Positions 45,452 through 53,762 of a stretch of DNA of 64,000 bases are shown in pieces (the first letter of the stretch is position 1; the number at the start of each line of letters is the position of its first letter). The notes beneath the pieces were generated by a model. The model was not told the origin of the DNA and ran no database searches. It saw nothing but the letters and a program-made list of their open reading frames with translations. The stretch is from TMP-86 sp044226865. GTDB lineage: Bacteria; Pseudomonadota; Gammaproteobacteria; Steroidobacterales; Steroidobacteraceae. Both the position numbers and the translations under genes were made by a program. Where the stretch lies: NCBI GenBank assembly GCA_044226865.1, contig JBGAGE010000007.1, positions 248,001 through 312,000 on the forward strand, written 5' to 3'.

Positions 45452-45739
45452 TCATGATTCACCTGAGGCCTGTCGCTTGCGCCTCACAACCGAAGCACCC
45501 GCAACGCCGACCAACCCAACCTGAAGTGGCCGATGCGAGCGAACCCGATCAGTCGATGGGCTGGTCGTGGTGCTCGACTCCTGGATCAAAGCATCGATGG
45601 CGCTGCCCGACACGAACCTGCGACAACCAATCGTCACACTGGGTAAAGCACCGGAACGAAGAAGCGCGTAGAGACTGTTGCGTGAAATGCGGCCCAACCG
45701 AATGCGGGCCTCCTCGATCGAGAACAAGGCGTCAGTCAT
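45452..45739 (-). CDS. AlpA/excisionase-like helix-turn-helix protein
   Basis: The 95 aa protein has a MerR-type helix-turn-helix of the HTH_17/AlpA kind: LFSIEEARIRLGRISRNSL, then YALLRSGALPSVTIGCRRF with the short wing. The rest is a disordered basic tail. Such proteins act as excisionase or integrase activators. ATG 45739 is chosen because GAGGAGG lies six bases upstream; ATGs at 45745 and 45757 are poorer. It is the probable regulator of the element. Confidence 0.78.
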   Translation of the reverse strand: MTDALFSIEEARIRLGRISRNSLYALLRSGALPSVTIGCRRFVSGSAIDALIQESSTTTSPSTDRVRSHRPLQVGLVGVAGASVVRRKRQASGES

Positions 45740-46033
45740 TGTCATCCTCCTCTGCAAGCCAGCCGGACCGTCGGGATGCGACAGGATCGGAACAGGCCTA
45801 CACAGTAGAGGACGAGAAACGGTGAGCTGCAGAGGGAGTTTGAACTGAAATGGCAGTCAAACTCTGGGAGGGGTCAAAGCGAGCGCGACAAGTGCAACAG
45901 AATGCATCGGTTTGCACGAATTGCCTTGGATACGCCAAGGAGCAATGATGCCCCCAAACGGTCGGTGGAGAATTACCGCTTTAGAGGCCCGCGAAATTGA
46001 CCAATGTTTCACCAAGTGCTTTAGTGAAAGCCA
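45740..46033. other. Gap within the mobile element
   Basis: The 294 bases hold no gene with a ribosome site. A hairpin at 45921-45945 is described separately. Promoters for the two flanking divergent genes are expected here, and an oriT could also lie here or in 45353-45451, but no known nic sequence is recognised. Confidence 0.45.
45921..45945. repeat. Hairpin with a bulge
   Basis: TTGC-CTTGG and CCAAG-GA-GCAA pair around ATACG, with a two-base bulge. It lies between the AlpA-like gene and the first unknown plus-strand gene. It may be an operator or an oriT hairpin; there is no T tract. Confidence 0.4.
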
Positions 46034-46363
46034 ATGGAAACCCTGCGCCTCCGTATTGTGGAACTCCCAGGCAATGGCCCGTACGGAACCTTAATCGTCG
46101 AAGCCGGCTCGCAGATCCTTCTCTCTTGGGACCGCTGCCCAGTTGAACGCCTGAAAATCGAGTTACGGCGGTGGCTTGAGCGAACATCCGACGCAAACCC
46201 TTCAACGTTTGTTTACCCGCAAGACGGGCACGGCGAAGAAATCGGAATGCTTCGAATTGAGCCACGTCCGAATGGTTGGCAATTTACCTCGATTGAGGAG
46301 CGAGGTCGGCACCGTCCCATTGATTGGCATTCGATGCGGAGTGCTCTTGAATCCATTATCTGA
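46034..46363 (+). CDS. Hypothetical protein of the mobile element
   Basis: The 109 aa protein has no signal peptide or membrane helix. It looks like a mixed alpha/beta domain: LRLRIVELPGNGPYGTLIVEA, then a helix with RLKIELRRWLERT and a strand GMLRIEPRPNGWQF. The ATG comes directly after a stop and a GTGAAAG ribosome site. Base composition is less GC-rich than the chromosome. I do not recognise the family. Confidence 0.6.
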   Translation: METLRLRIVELPGNGPYGTLIVEAGSQILLSWDRCPVERLKIELRRWLERTSDANPSTFVYPQDGHGEEIGMLRIEPRPNGWQFTSIEERGRHRPIDWHSMRSALESII

Positions 46364-46419
46364 GCACACCTAGGCCCCGGCCCACAAAGTATCGATGCCG
46401 CTCGTGACCCGAAGCGGAC

Positions 46420-46710
46420 TTACGATTGGATGAACAGTTTGGCGATCCATACCCAGAAGACCACTAGGGCTACGGCAAGCAGCACAGACGTCCAATACCG
46501 TACTGGTTCGGTAGTTCGTCCGTAGCGCGCTACCCATCTGCGGTCTAGCGCAAATCCAATCTTCAGTTGGAGAATCAGAGATACGCAGCCAGCGGCGATA
46601 AGGAGGCTGGCTGCCGCCCAACGAAACGAAGGCATCTTTTGCGTCACGGCCCCGAAGGCGAAGATCAAACTGGCGAGAAACAGGCCAAATGCGAGGCCAA
46701 AATATCGCAT
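46420..46710 (-). CDS. Small hypothetical membrane protein of the mobile element
   Basis: The 96 aa protein has three hydrophobic helices: FGLAFGLFLASLIFAFGAV, FRWAAASLLIAAGCVSLIL and YWTSVLLAVALVVFWVWIA. A short Arg-rich loop separates the second and third. ATG 46710 starts the first helix; a GTG or ATG six codons earlier is possible. It converges on the preceding gene with a 56 bp gap. Function is unknown. Confidence 0.55.
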   Translation of the reverse strand: MRYFGLAFGLFLASLIFAFGAVTQKMPSFRWAAASLLIAAGCVSLILQLKIGFALDRRWVARYGRTTEPVRYWTSVLLAVALVVFWVWIAKLFIQS

Positions 46711-46832
46711 GTACGATTTTCCGCGCACCTAAATAGTTCGTGAAGTTGTTGGCATCATCGGGAGTCTACTCGTTGGGCCAACAGGCCGCTTCTGGCCGAT
46801 CTGAGACAGATTGTCGCGTTGATCGGAATAGC

Positions 46833-46853
46833 GTTGTAGCTAAAGTTGTAGCT
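46833..46853. repeat. Right-end repeat of the element
   Basis: Two TTGTAGCT units (46834-46842 and 46846-46853) in the same order, orientation and 12-base spacing as at the left end; 20 of 21 bases match 40962-40982. It marks the right boundary of the element or its right-arm integrase sites. Confidence 0.7.
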
Positions 46854-46995
46854 GGTAAGATTTCTGTCTTGCAAATTTTCGACAAATCAATTGCTTAGCT
46901 TTCAACTGCGTAAGCAGGTGCAAAACGTGGAATGAGCACCACTCCCGGGCAAGCCGCTCCATGCTGGCTACCCGCAACTATACGAGCCCATTGGC

Positions 46996-47664
46996 CTACT
47001 CTTCGCCATCCTCCCACATCACGCCCAGCAGTTCGCTCTTCAACCATGAGGCCAGATCCGGCGCCACCTCCTTCAACTCATCTTCCATCATGACCCCGAC
47101 GCCCACTTGATAGACGCGTGAATTCTGGGGATCGAGACACAGGATGTAGGCCTGATCGCCGCTGTCGTCAGCGAATGCCACGTAGCCTGGCATGTATTCG
47201 CGGACCTCGAGAGTGACGTTACGCTCGACGATCTCGTCCGTCGGGAACAGTTTCGTCCCGTCGTCAAGCATGAAGCCATTGCACACGCGCAGTAGAGCGA
47301 TCAACAGCGGAGGCAGTGAATATCCCAACGATTGCTCGGCGAGCCGCACCGCCGCTTCATCGGCCGCGCATCCATCAGCGCATGCTCCTGCGACCTGCTG
47401 CCCCGCCAACCCGCCTCGAATCCGATGGTACGGGTGAGCTTGACGGGGTACTCATCGAATCGCGACAGCTCAAACAGATAATCCGGCAATTCGTCGACCT
47501 CGTGCTTTGCAATCATATGATCGCACCACGCGCACTGCTTGACCGGGGGCGCCCCTTCAGTGGCAATGACCTGGGACCAGTTGCACTCGCCACAGGTGTA
47601 GACCCATGCGGGATGCGCGGTGACAGGGGCCGTGCTTGAATTGGAGAAATCGTGGGGGATTCAT
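46996..47664 (-). pseudogene. Frameshifted zinc-ribbon plus SMI1/KNR4-like protein gene
   Basis: An ATG at 47664 with AGGAAGGA upstream starts the region, but the reading must change frame twice. After about four codons a frame reads through a zinc-ribbon-like part: YTCGECNW and KQCAWCDHM, two CxxC pairs. This frame continues through LPDYLFELSRFDEYPVKLTR. Near 47364 the SMI1/KNR4 frame takes over (LAEQSLGYSLPPLLIALLRVCNGF, then EYMPGYVAFADDSGDQAYI). One base too many in the G5 run at 47654-47658 and one missing near 47364-47365 explain both shifts. The last 137 codons are open from a TTG at 47409, so a shorter SMI1-like protein might still be made. SMI1-like proteins often serve as immunity proteins to polymorphic toxins; none is encoded here. 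Confidence 0.65.
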
Positions 47665-47753
47665 AGGCTTCCTTCCTGGAGTGCATTGAAGCAGGCAACC
47701 CGGGTGGCTCGCCTATGAACGCGGTCTCGTTTTCCGCTGCGGCTCCGCTGCGA

Positions 47754-49025
47754 TCATGCGGCCACCGGCTCCGTGCGCGCAAACTTCCAATAAAACAGCG
47801 TTCCCGCGACATTGAGGCACGCGGTGATCAGGAATGTAGCGTGGTAACCATGTGTCACATCCAGCAGCCATCCCGTGATGGCCACCCCCGCCACACCGGG
47901 AATGGTACCGATGGTGTTCACCACGCCGATGACCGAGCCCGCATGGCGCGGTGCGATGTCCAGGGGTCCTGCGTAATAGCCGGACACTCCGGCAGCGCCG
48001 CTGGCGGTCGCGACACACATCAGGACCAGCGCGATGAGGGGTTCCTGGACATACTGAAGTGCCAGCAGGCAAGTGGCGGAGCCCAGCAAGGCGATACCTG
48101 TCATGAGCCGGCGGACGGTAATGACGCGCGTGCCACGCGTGATGGCCGCGTCACTGACGACGCCGGCGATCTGCATGCCCAGGAATGAGGCGATCCAGGG
48201 AGCCGCCGAATAGAACCCTGTGTTCGCGAGGCTCACGTGGTACACGTCGCGGAAATAGCTGGGCAGCCAGGCGAGCAGCAGGTACAAACCCCAGTTGGCG
48301 CAAAACACTCCAGCGGCAATGGCCCAAAGCGCCGGCGAGCGCAACAGCAGCAGCCAAGGAGTCCGAGGAACCGGCTTGGCCGCTGCATCGGCATGCGACC
48401 CCAACAAGGATCGCTCCTGTGCAGACAAGCCCGCATCGTTCGCGGGATCCTGCTTCACTTTCCACAACCACACGGCAACCCACACAAACCCCATCGACCC
48501 GAACACGTAGAAGCAGAAGGGCCAGCCCAGGTTCGCCGTCAGCCAGCCGCTGCCGGACAGCCCTGCCACCTGCCCTAAAGCCGTACCGCTCAGGAACCAA
48601 GCCACTGCGCGACTGCGTTCCGAAGCTGGCACCCAGCGACCGAACAGTTCGTAACTTGCGGGCAGCACCGCCGCCTCTCCCAGCCCGAGCGCCACGCGCG
48701 CGAGGATCAACATCGTCAACGATGTTCCCGCTGCCAATGGCGTGAGAAGGGTGAGCACCGACCACCACACCACGGCCACCGCCAGCACACGCCGCCCGCC
48801 GAAGCGCGCCGCCAGCACGCCGCTCGGTACCATGAACAGCAGATAGCCGACGAAGAATGCCGATAGCACCAAGCCCTTGACGCTTTGGCTCCAGCCGAAA
48901 TGCTCGCCCATGGCCACCGCCGCCACCGCGATGTTGACCCGGTCGGTGTACGCCAGAACGATCCCGGCGAAGCACATCGCGATGATGGTATGGCGTCGAC
49001 CCCAGCCCGCCGCTTGCGTTGTCAA
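47754..49025 (-). CDS. MFS transporter of the anion:cation symporter type
   Basis: The 423 aa protein has about 12 hydrophobic helices. It has the family signatures IIAMCFAGIVLAYTDRVNIAV in helix 1, GWSQSVKGLVLSAFFVGYLLF, and RFGGRRVLAVAVVWWS (the MFS motif A region). This is close to the ACS family (hexuronate, glucarate, other organic anions). I use a TTG at 49025 with GGGAAG upstream, since no ATG or GTG fits before helix 1; the longer frame runs antisense to xylF. The gene is divergent from xylFGH, so the substrate could be a sugar acid, but this is inference. Confidence 0.85.
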   Translation of the reverse strand: MTTQAAGWGRRHTIIAMCFAGIVLAYTDRVNIAVAAVAMGEHFGWSQSVKGLVLSAFFVGYLLFMVPSGVLAARFGGRRVLAVAVVWWSVLTLLTPLAAGTSLTMLILARVALGLGEAAVLPASYELFGRWVPASERSRAVAWFLSGTALGQVAGLSGSGWLTANLGWPFCFYVFGSMGFVWVAVWLWKVKQDPANDAGLSAQERSLLGSHADAAAKPVPRTPWLLLLRSPALWAIAAGVFCANWGLYLLLAWLPSYFRDVYHVSLANTGFYSAAPWIASFLGMQIAGVVSDAAITRGTRVITVRRLMTGIALLGSATCLLALQYVQEPLIALVLMCVATASGAAGVSGYYAGPLDIAPRHAGSVIGVVNTIGTIPGVAGVAITGWLLDVTHGYHATFLITACLNVAGTLFYWKFARTEPVAA

Positions 49026-49155
49026 GGCGCTTCCCGGGTCGGGCCGCTGGCAACTTTGATAGGATGAACGAGGAACATCGGCCGCATCATGCACCTTCGG
49101 GCTTCTGGATAGAAGGCGATGTCGAGCGGCAGTCCAAGCGGGGGACATCGGCAAC

Positions 49156-50199
49156 ATGAAAGCAAGAATGCTGCTCGTGGTGGTATCGCTGGCGGTCAGC
49201 GTGCTGATCGGGCTGTCGCTCAGCCGCGGACATGGCGATGCCGCAAGCACCGGCGGCGCGCACAAGGTCGTCATCGGCCTCTCGCTCGACACCCTGAAGG
49301 AAGCCCGCTGGCAGGCCGACCGCGACATGTTCGTCAAGCGGGCGGGCGAACTCGGCGCGGAGGTGCGCGTACTCTCGGCCAACAGCGATGACACCGTGCA
49401 GGTCGGCGATGTGGAGAAGCTCATCACCGCCAAGGTGAATGTCCTGGTGATCGTGCCGCACGACGGCAAGGCCATGGCCAAGGCCGTGAAGCTGGCACAC
49501 GAAGCCGGCATTCCGGTGCTGGCCTACGATCGCATCATCCGCGACTCGGACCTCGATTTGTACGTCAGCTTCGACAACGTGCGCGTCGGTGAGCTGCAGG
49601 CGCGCTATCTCGTCGATCACCTGCCCACGCCGGGCAAGGGTCGGGTCGTGCGCATTTATGGAGCCAAGACCGACAACAACGCGGTCATGTTCAAGGCCGG
49701 GCAGGACCGGGTGCTGCAGCCGCTGATCGACCAGGGCACCATCAAAATAGTGCACGAGGATTGGGCCGAAGACTGGAAGCCGGAGAACGCAAAACGCATC
49801 GTCAATGCCGCCATCACCGCGCACGGTGATGGCTTCGATGCCGTGCTGGCGAGCAACGATGGCACGGCCGGCGGCGCCATACAGGCCTTGTCGGAAGAAG
49901 GCCTCGCCGGCAAGAAGCTGGTGACCGGCCAGGATGCGGACCTCGTGGCGATACAGCGTATCGTGGCCGGCACGCAGACCATGACCATCTACAAGCCGCT
50001 GCACACGCTCGCACAAGGCGCAGCGGACATCGCCGTGAAGCTGGGAACCGGCAAGCCGCTGATCGCCCGGCAGAGCGTCAACAACGGCGCCATCGACGTG
50101 CCGGCCGTGCTGTTCGACGTGGTGACGGTGACGCGCGACAACATCGACGCCACCGTGATCAAGGACGGCCTGTACAAGCGCGAAGACGTCTATCGATGA
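49156..50199 (+). CDS. xylF: D-xylose-binding periplasmic protein XylF
   Basis: The 347 aa protein has an N-terminal signal segment (MLLVVVSLAVSVLIGLSLS). It aligns with XylF in order: VVIGLSLDTLKEARWQADRD, VLVIVPHDGKAMAKAV, VLAYDRIIRDSDLDLYVSFDN, LVDHLPTPGKG, and ASNDGTAGGAIQAL. It binds xylose for the ABC importer. The XylG gene follows with a four-base overlap. Confidence 0.93.
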   Translation: MKARMLLVVVSLAVSVLIGLSLSRGHGDAASTGGAHKVVIGLSLDTLKEARWQADRDMFVKRAGELGAEVRVLSANSDDTVQVGDVEKLITAKVNVLVIVPHDGKAMAKAVKLAHEAGIPVLAYDRIIRDSDLDLYVSFDNVRVGELQARYLVDHLPTPGKGRVVRIYGAKTDNNAVMFKAGQDRVLQPLIDQGTIKIVHEDWAEDWKPENAKRIVNAAITAHGDGFDAVLASNDGTAGGAIQALSEEGLAGKKLVTGQDADLVAIQRIVAGTQTMTIYKPLHTLAQGAADIAVKLGTGKPLIARQSVNNGAIDVPAVLFDVVTVTRDNIDATVIKDGLYKREDVYR

Positions 50200-51722
50200 G
50201 CAAGGTGCTCGAGGCGCGCGCAGTGGCCAAACGCTTTGGCGGCGTCATTGCCTTGCGCGGCGTGAGCTTCGAGCTGGCGGCCGGCGAAGTGCATGCGCTG
50301 TGCGGCGAGAACGGCGCGGGCAAGTCCACGCTGATCAAGCTGCTGGCCGGCGTACATCCTCATGGCAGCTACGAGGGCAGCATCGTGGTGAACGGGGCCG
50401 AGGCGCAATTTCGTTCCACACGCGATGCGGAGGCCGCCGGCATCGGTGTCATCCACCAGGAATTGGCGCTGTTCCCGGATTTGTCGGTGGCGGAGAACCT
50501 GCTGCTCGGGAGCCTGCCCCGCCGTCTCGGTCTCGTGGATTGGAATGCCGTCCACACCCGCGCCCGCGCCTTGCTTGCGGAGGTGGGGCTGAATGTCGAT
50601 CCGGCCGCGCGGCTTGGCGACCTGGGCATCGGCCAGCAGCAATTGGTGGAGATCGCCAAGGCCTTGTCGCGCAAGCCACGGATCCTCGTGCTGGACGAGC
50701 CGACGGCGGCGCTGGCGCGGCAGGAAATCGACGTGTTGCTGGCACTGGTGAAGCGCCTGAAGGCGCAGGGCGTGGCGTGCATCTACATCTCGCACAAGCT
50801 CGATGAGGTGTTTGCGATTGCCGACCGTATCACCGTGCTGCGCGATGGCGCCGCGCAGGGCACGCTCGCGGCATCGGCCACGGACGCGGATGGCGTGATC
50901 GCACTCATGGTGGGCCGGCGCATCGAGGACCTCTATCCCCGCCGGCAAGCCGCGCCGGGGAAGGAATTGTTGTCGGTGAAGGGGCTCAGCGTGGCGCGTC
51001 ATGCCGGGCAGCCGCCGTTGCTGCGGGAAATCAGCCTTGCGGTGCGCGCCGGCGAAGTTCTGGGCATCGGCGGATTGATGGGTGCGGGGCGTTCGGAACT
51101 CATCATGCATATGATGGGCCTGTGGGGCGTGCGCACAGCCGGCAGCATCAGCGTGAACGGCACCGCGCTTGTGGCGGATGACGTGCGCGGGGCGATGCGC
51201 GCCGGCCTCGCCGTGGTGACGGAGGATCGCAAGCGCCTGGGCCTGGTGCTCGGCGCGGGCGTGGCGTTCAACCTGACCCTATCCTCGCTGGCGCAGATCA
51301 CGCGCGCCGGCCTGATCGACGCAGCCGGCGAGGTGCGCACCGCCGGCGCCGTCGCCCAGGAGCTGCGGGTCAAGGCGGCGACGCTGGAAGTGCCGGTCAT
51401 GACGCTCTCCGGCGGCAACCAGCAAAAGGTCGTGATCGGCAAGGCGCTGCTCACCGCCCCGCAGGTGCTGCTGCTGGATGAGCCCACGCGCGGGATCGAT
51501 GTGGGCGCGAAGGTCGAAGTATACGAACTCATCAATCGCCTGACGGCGCAGGGCAAGGCGATCGTGATGGTGTCGAGCGAGCTGCCGGAACTGCTCGGCA
51601 TGAGCGATCGCATCCTCATGCTGCACGAAGGCCGAGTCGGTGGGCTGTTCGACCGCGCCAGCGCGACGCAGGAGCGGCTGCTGGCCGCCGCAATGGGCCG
51701 GTCCGACGCGAGGGCCGCCTGA
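50196..51722 (+). CDS. xylG: D-xylose ABC transporter ATP-binding protein XylG
   Basis: The 508 aa protein carries two ABC domains. The first has Walker A GENGAGKST, signature LGIGQQQLVEIAKAL and Walker B ILVLDEPTAAL. The second has a degenerate A-loop (GLMGAGRSE), signature LSGGNQQKVVIGKAL and Walker B LLLDEPTRGIDVG, as is normal for sugar CUT2 importers. It drives xylose uptake with XylF and XylH. It overlaps xylH by one base. Confidence 0.94.
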   Translation: MSKVLEARAVAKRFGGVIALRGVSFELAAGEVHALCGENGAGKSTLIKLLAGVHPHGSYEGSIVVNGAEAQFRSTRDAEAAGIGVIHQELALFPDLSVAENLLLGSLPRRLGLVDWNAVHTRARALLAEVGLNVDPAARLGDLGIGQQQLVEIAKALSRKPRILVLDEPTAALARQEIDVLLALVKRLKAQGVACIYISHKLDEVFAIADRITVLRDGAAQGTLAASATDADGVIALMVGRRIEDLYPRRQAAPGKELLSVKGLSVARHAGQPPLLREISLAVRAGEVLGIGGLMGAGRSELIMHMMGLWGVRTAGSISVNGTALVADDVRGAMRAGLAVVTEDRKRLGLVLGAGVAFNLTLSSLAQITRAGLIDAAGEVRTAGAVAQELRVKAATLEVPVMTLSGGNQQKVVIGKALLTAPQVLLLDEPTRGIDVGAKVEVYELINRLTAQGKAIVMVSSELPELLGMSDRILMLHEGRVGGLFDRASATQERLLAAAMGRSDARAA

Positions 51723-52849
51723 TGAAGCAGGCCTTCACCCGCGAATGGAGCATGTTGATCGCACTGGTGGCGATCTGGGCGTTCTTCGCCTGGCAACAAC
51801 CGGTGTTCCTCTCGCCGCGCAACCTCTCCTTGCTGTCGATCGAGCTCGCCGTCACCGCCACGCTGGCGCTGGGGATGCTGCTGGTGCTGCTGCCGGGACA
51901 GATCGACCTGTCAGCCGGAAGCGGTGTCGGCCTGACCGGTGCGATCGCCGCCGTCCTCGTGTTCTGGCACCAGGTGCCGGCGCCGATCGCCCTGTTGATC
52001 GCCACCGCGGTGGCGCTGGTGATCTGGTCGTTGATGGGCGCGCTGGTGGTGATCGAGCGCGTGCCTGCGTTCATCATCACCCTCGGCGGCCTGCTGGTGT
52101 TCAAGGGCCTGCACTGGCTGGTGATCAAGAGCCAGACCGTGCCGGTCGCGGTGGGTGGAGAGTCGAATGCGTACTCCGTGCTCACCACCTGGTTCCTGCC
52201 GCCGGCCGCCGGCTACGTGCTGGCGGCGGTGGTGATCGGCTTGATGGCATGGATCAGCCTGCGCAGCCGCGCCAGCCGGCGGCAGCTTGGGCTGCCGGTG
52301 CCGGATTCCGAGCATTGGTTCATGGGCCTGTTCATCGCCGCGCAGGTGACCCTGCTGGTGGTGATCGTGGCGAATGGCTACCGCGGCATCCCGTTGGCGC
52401 TGGTGATCCTGGCAACCGTGGCGCTGCTGGTGCAGGTGATCACGCAGCACACCCCCTTCGGCCGCTACCTGTATGCCATCGGTGGCAACGAGGACGCGGC
52501 GCTGGTCTCGGGCGTGCCGGTGCGCGCCGCCATCATCGGCGCATTCGCGCTCATGGGATTCATCGTGGCGCTCACGGGATTCATGCAAACGGCCTACTCC
52601 GGCGCGTCCACCACCACCGTCGGTTCGCTCATGGAGCTGGACGCGGTCGCCGCCTGCGTGATCGGCGGCACCAGCCTGCGCGGCGGGCGTGGCACGGTCC
52701 TCGGCGTGCTGTTCGGCGCGCTGATCATGGCGAGCCTGCTCAACGGCATGACACTGATGGCGGTGTCTCCCGAGGTCAAGTACATGGCGCGCGGCATCGT
52801 GCTGGCCCTGGCGGTGTGGCTGGACATCCGGATGGGGCGTAGCGGCTGA
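51722..52849 (+). CDS. xylH: D-xylose ABC transporter permease XylH
   Basis: The 375 aa inner-membrane protein has about ten helices and CUT2-permease motifs: PGQIDLSAGSGVGLTGAIAA, FIITLGGLLVFKGLHWLV, GRYLYAIGGNEDAALVSG and, near the end, GGTSLRGGRGTVLGVLFGALIM. It is the last xyl gene; the xylose isomerase and kinase genes are not in the window. Confidence 0.94.
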   Translation: MKQAFTREWSMLIALVAIWAFFAWQQPVFLSPRNLSLLSIELAVTATLALGMLLVLLPGQIDLSAGSGVGLTGAIAAVLVFWHQVPAPIALLIATAVALVIWSLMGALVVIERVPAFIITLGGLLVFKGLHWLVIKSQTVPVAVGGESNAYSVLTTWFLPPAAGYVLAAVVIGLMAWISLRSRASRRQLGLPVPDSEHWFMGLFIAAQVTLLVVIVANGYRGIPLALVILATVALLVQVITQHTPFGRYLYAIGGNEDAALVSGVPVRAAIIGAFALMGFIVALTGFMQTAYSGASTTTVGSLMELDAVAACVIGGTSLRGGRGTVLGVLFGALIMASLLNGMTLMAVSPEVKYMARGIVLALAVWLDIRMGRSG

Positions 52850-52851
52850 CG

Positions 52852-52866
52852 GCGCAATAATTGCGC
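52852..52866. promoter_or_regulatory. Perfect palindrome upstream of the bufA-like operon
   Basis: GCGCAATAATTGCGC is a perfect 7-1-7 inverted repeat. It lies three bases after the xylH stop and 33 bases before the start of the small exported protein gene. It has no T tract on either strand, so a repressor or activator site is more likely than a terminator. The regulator is unknown. Confidence 0.5.
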
Positions 52867-52899
52867 GCGATCCCCGGTCTGATGAACAGGAGGTTCATC

Positions 52900-53181
52900 A
52901 TGTCCACGAACCATGCACGATTTGCCTGGGTATTGACCCTCTGCGCCAGCATGGCGTCCGGCTGCGCATCGCAGGTGGCGCGCGCCAAGCAGGAGGCCGC
53001 GGCCCGCCGCGGGGCCACCGAACCCTGCTTCGGCATCGCCCGTGCCGGCAAGAACGACTGCCGGACGCATGCACATATATGTGCGGGCTGGGCCCGGCAG
53101 GAGCGTGATCCCGGCGCCTTCGTCTACGTACCCCAGGGCACGTGCGTCAAGATCGTCGGGGGCCGCCTCGAGGAATCATGA
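52900..53181 (+). CDS. BufA1/DUF2282-type four-cysteine exported peptide
   Basis: The 93 aa protein starts at ATG 52900, six bases after AGGAGG. It has a signal sequence with a lipobox-like ASGC. The mature part has the DUF2282 cysteine pattern: PCFGIARAGKNDC, a third Cys in HAHICAGWARQE, and YVPQGTCVKIVGG. In bufferins this precursor is modified by an MNIO enzyme (BufB, DUF692) and binds copper. No bufB or bufC gene lies in the window. It overlaps the next gene by ATGA, so the two are translationally coupled. Confidence 0.82.
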   Translation: MSTNHARFAWVLTLCASMASGCASQVARAKQEAAARRGATEPCFGIARAGKNDCRTHAHICAGWARQERDPGAFVYVPQGTCVKIVGGRLEES

Positions 53182-53762
53182 ACAGGACCGCGGGCTGGGA
53201 CGCCCTGCTCGGACTGCTGCGGTTCGGCGAGCTGTCCGCGGCGGCGTCCTTCGGCCGCATGCTGCGCGGACGATCGGCGCATACCAGCGACAAGATCGTC
53301 GACTCCCTGGCGCCGGTGGCCGCCGATGAGCGCAAGCATGAGCGCTGGCTGATCGATTTCTGTGAGCGTCAAGCCGTGGTGACTCTCGCGCCACCCCGCC
53401 CCGTCCGGCGATTCTTCGCATCATTGGCCGGCGGCGACCTGGCGGTGCACCTGGCGCGAATCGCCGCGCTCGATGGTTGCGTGTGCCAGACATTAGGCCA
53501 GGTGTTGCGCCCGGACGCCACGCGCGACTCGACACTGGGCCATCTTCTGCAGTCCATCCGCCGCGACGAGGCTCACCATGTTGCCGTCGCACGCGCGCTC
53601 GCCCGCCAGCTCGGCGTGTCCCATGAGCGGATGGTGGAGCTCGACGGCGAGACACGCCATTCGTTTGCGCGCGTGCTAGAACACTACCGCGCATCCTTCG
53701 ATGCCATGGCCATCGACACCGAGGCGCTGACCCGGCGCATCCGCCGCCATGACGTCGCCTGA
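53178..53762 (+). CDS. Ferritin-like diiron protein of unknown role
   Basis: The 194 aa protein looks like a four-helix diiron bundle. Helix A has Glu18 (RFGELSAAASF), helix B has Glu51 and His54 (DERKHERW), helix C carries Asp99 (IAALDG) where a Glu is usual, and helix D has Glu131 and His134 (RRDEAHHVAVAR). The spacing resembles COQ7/ferritin-like oxygenases, so an O2-dependent redox or hydroxylase role is plausible. It is coupled to the bufA-like gene before it and overlaps the KAS III gene after it by 14 bases. The family was not recognised by name. Confidence 0.65.
   Translation: MNRTAGWDALLGLLRFGELSAAASFGRMLRGRSAHTSDKIVDSLAPVAADERKHERWLIDFCERQAVVTLAPPRPVRRFFASLAGGDLAVHLARIAALDGCVCQTLGQVLRPDATRDSTLGHLLQSIRRDEAHHVAVARALARQLGVSHERMVELDGETRHSFARVLEHYRASFDAMAIDTEALTRRIRRHDVA

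Larger units (their letters stand above)
40962..46853. mobile_element. Integrative and mobilizable element, about 5.9 kb
   Basis: The segment is bounded by direct repeats containing tandem TTGTAGCTA units (40962-40982 and 46833-46853, 20 of 21 bases alike). It contains an integrase gene at the left end, a Fic gene, a relaxase, a MobC-like protein, an AlpA-like regulator and two unknown small genes. The right part is visibly less GC-rich than the chromosome. It has a mobilization module but no conjugation apparatus, so it would need a helper. Exact ends may lie slightly outside the repeats if these are integrase arm sites rather than the crossover core. Confidence 0.7.
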
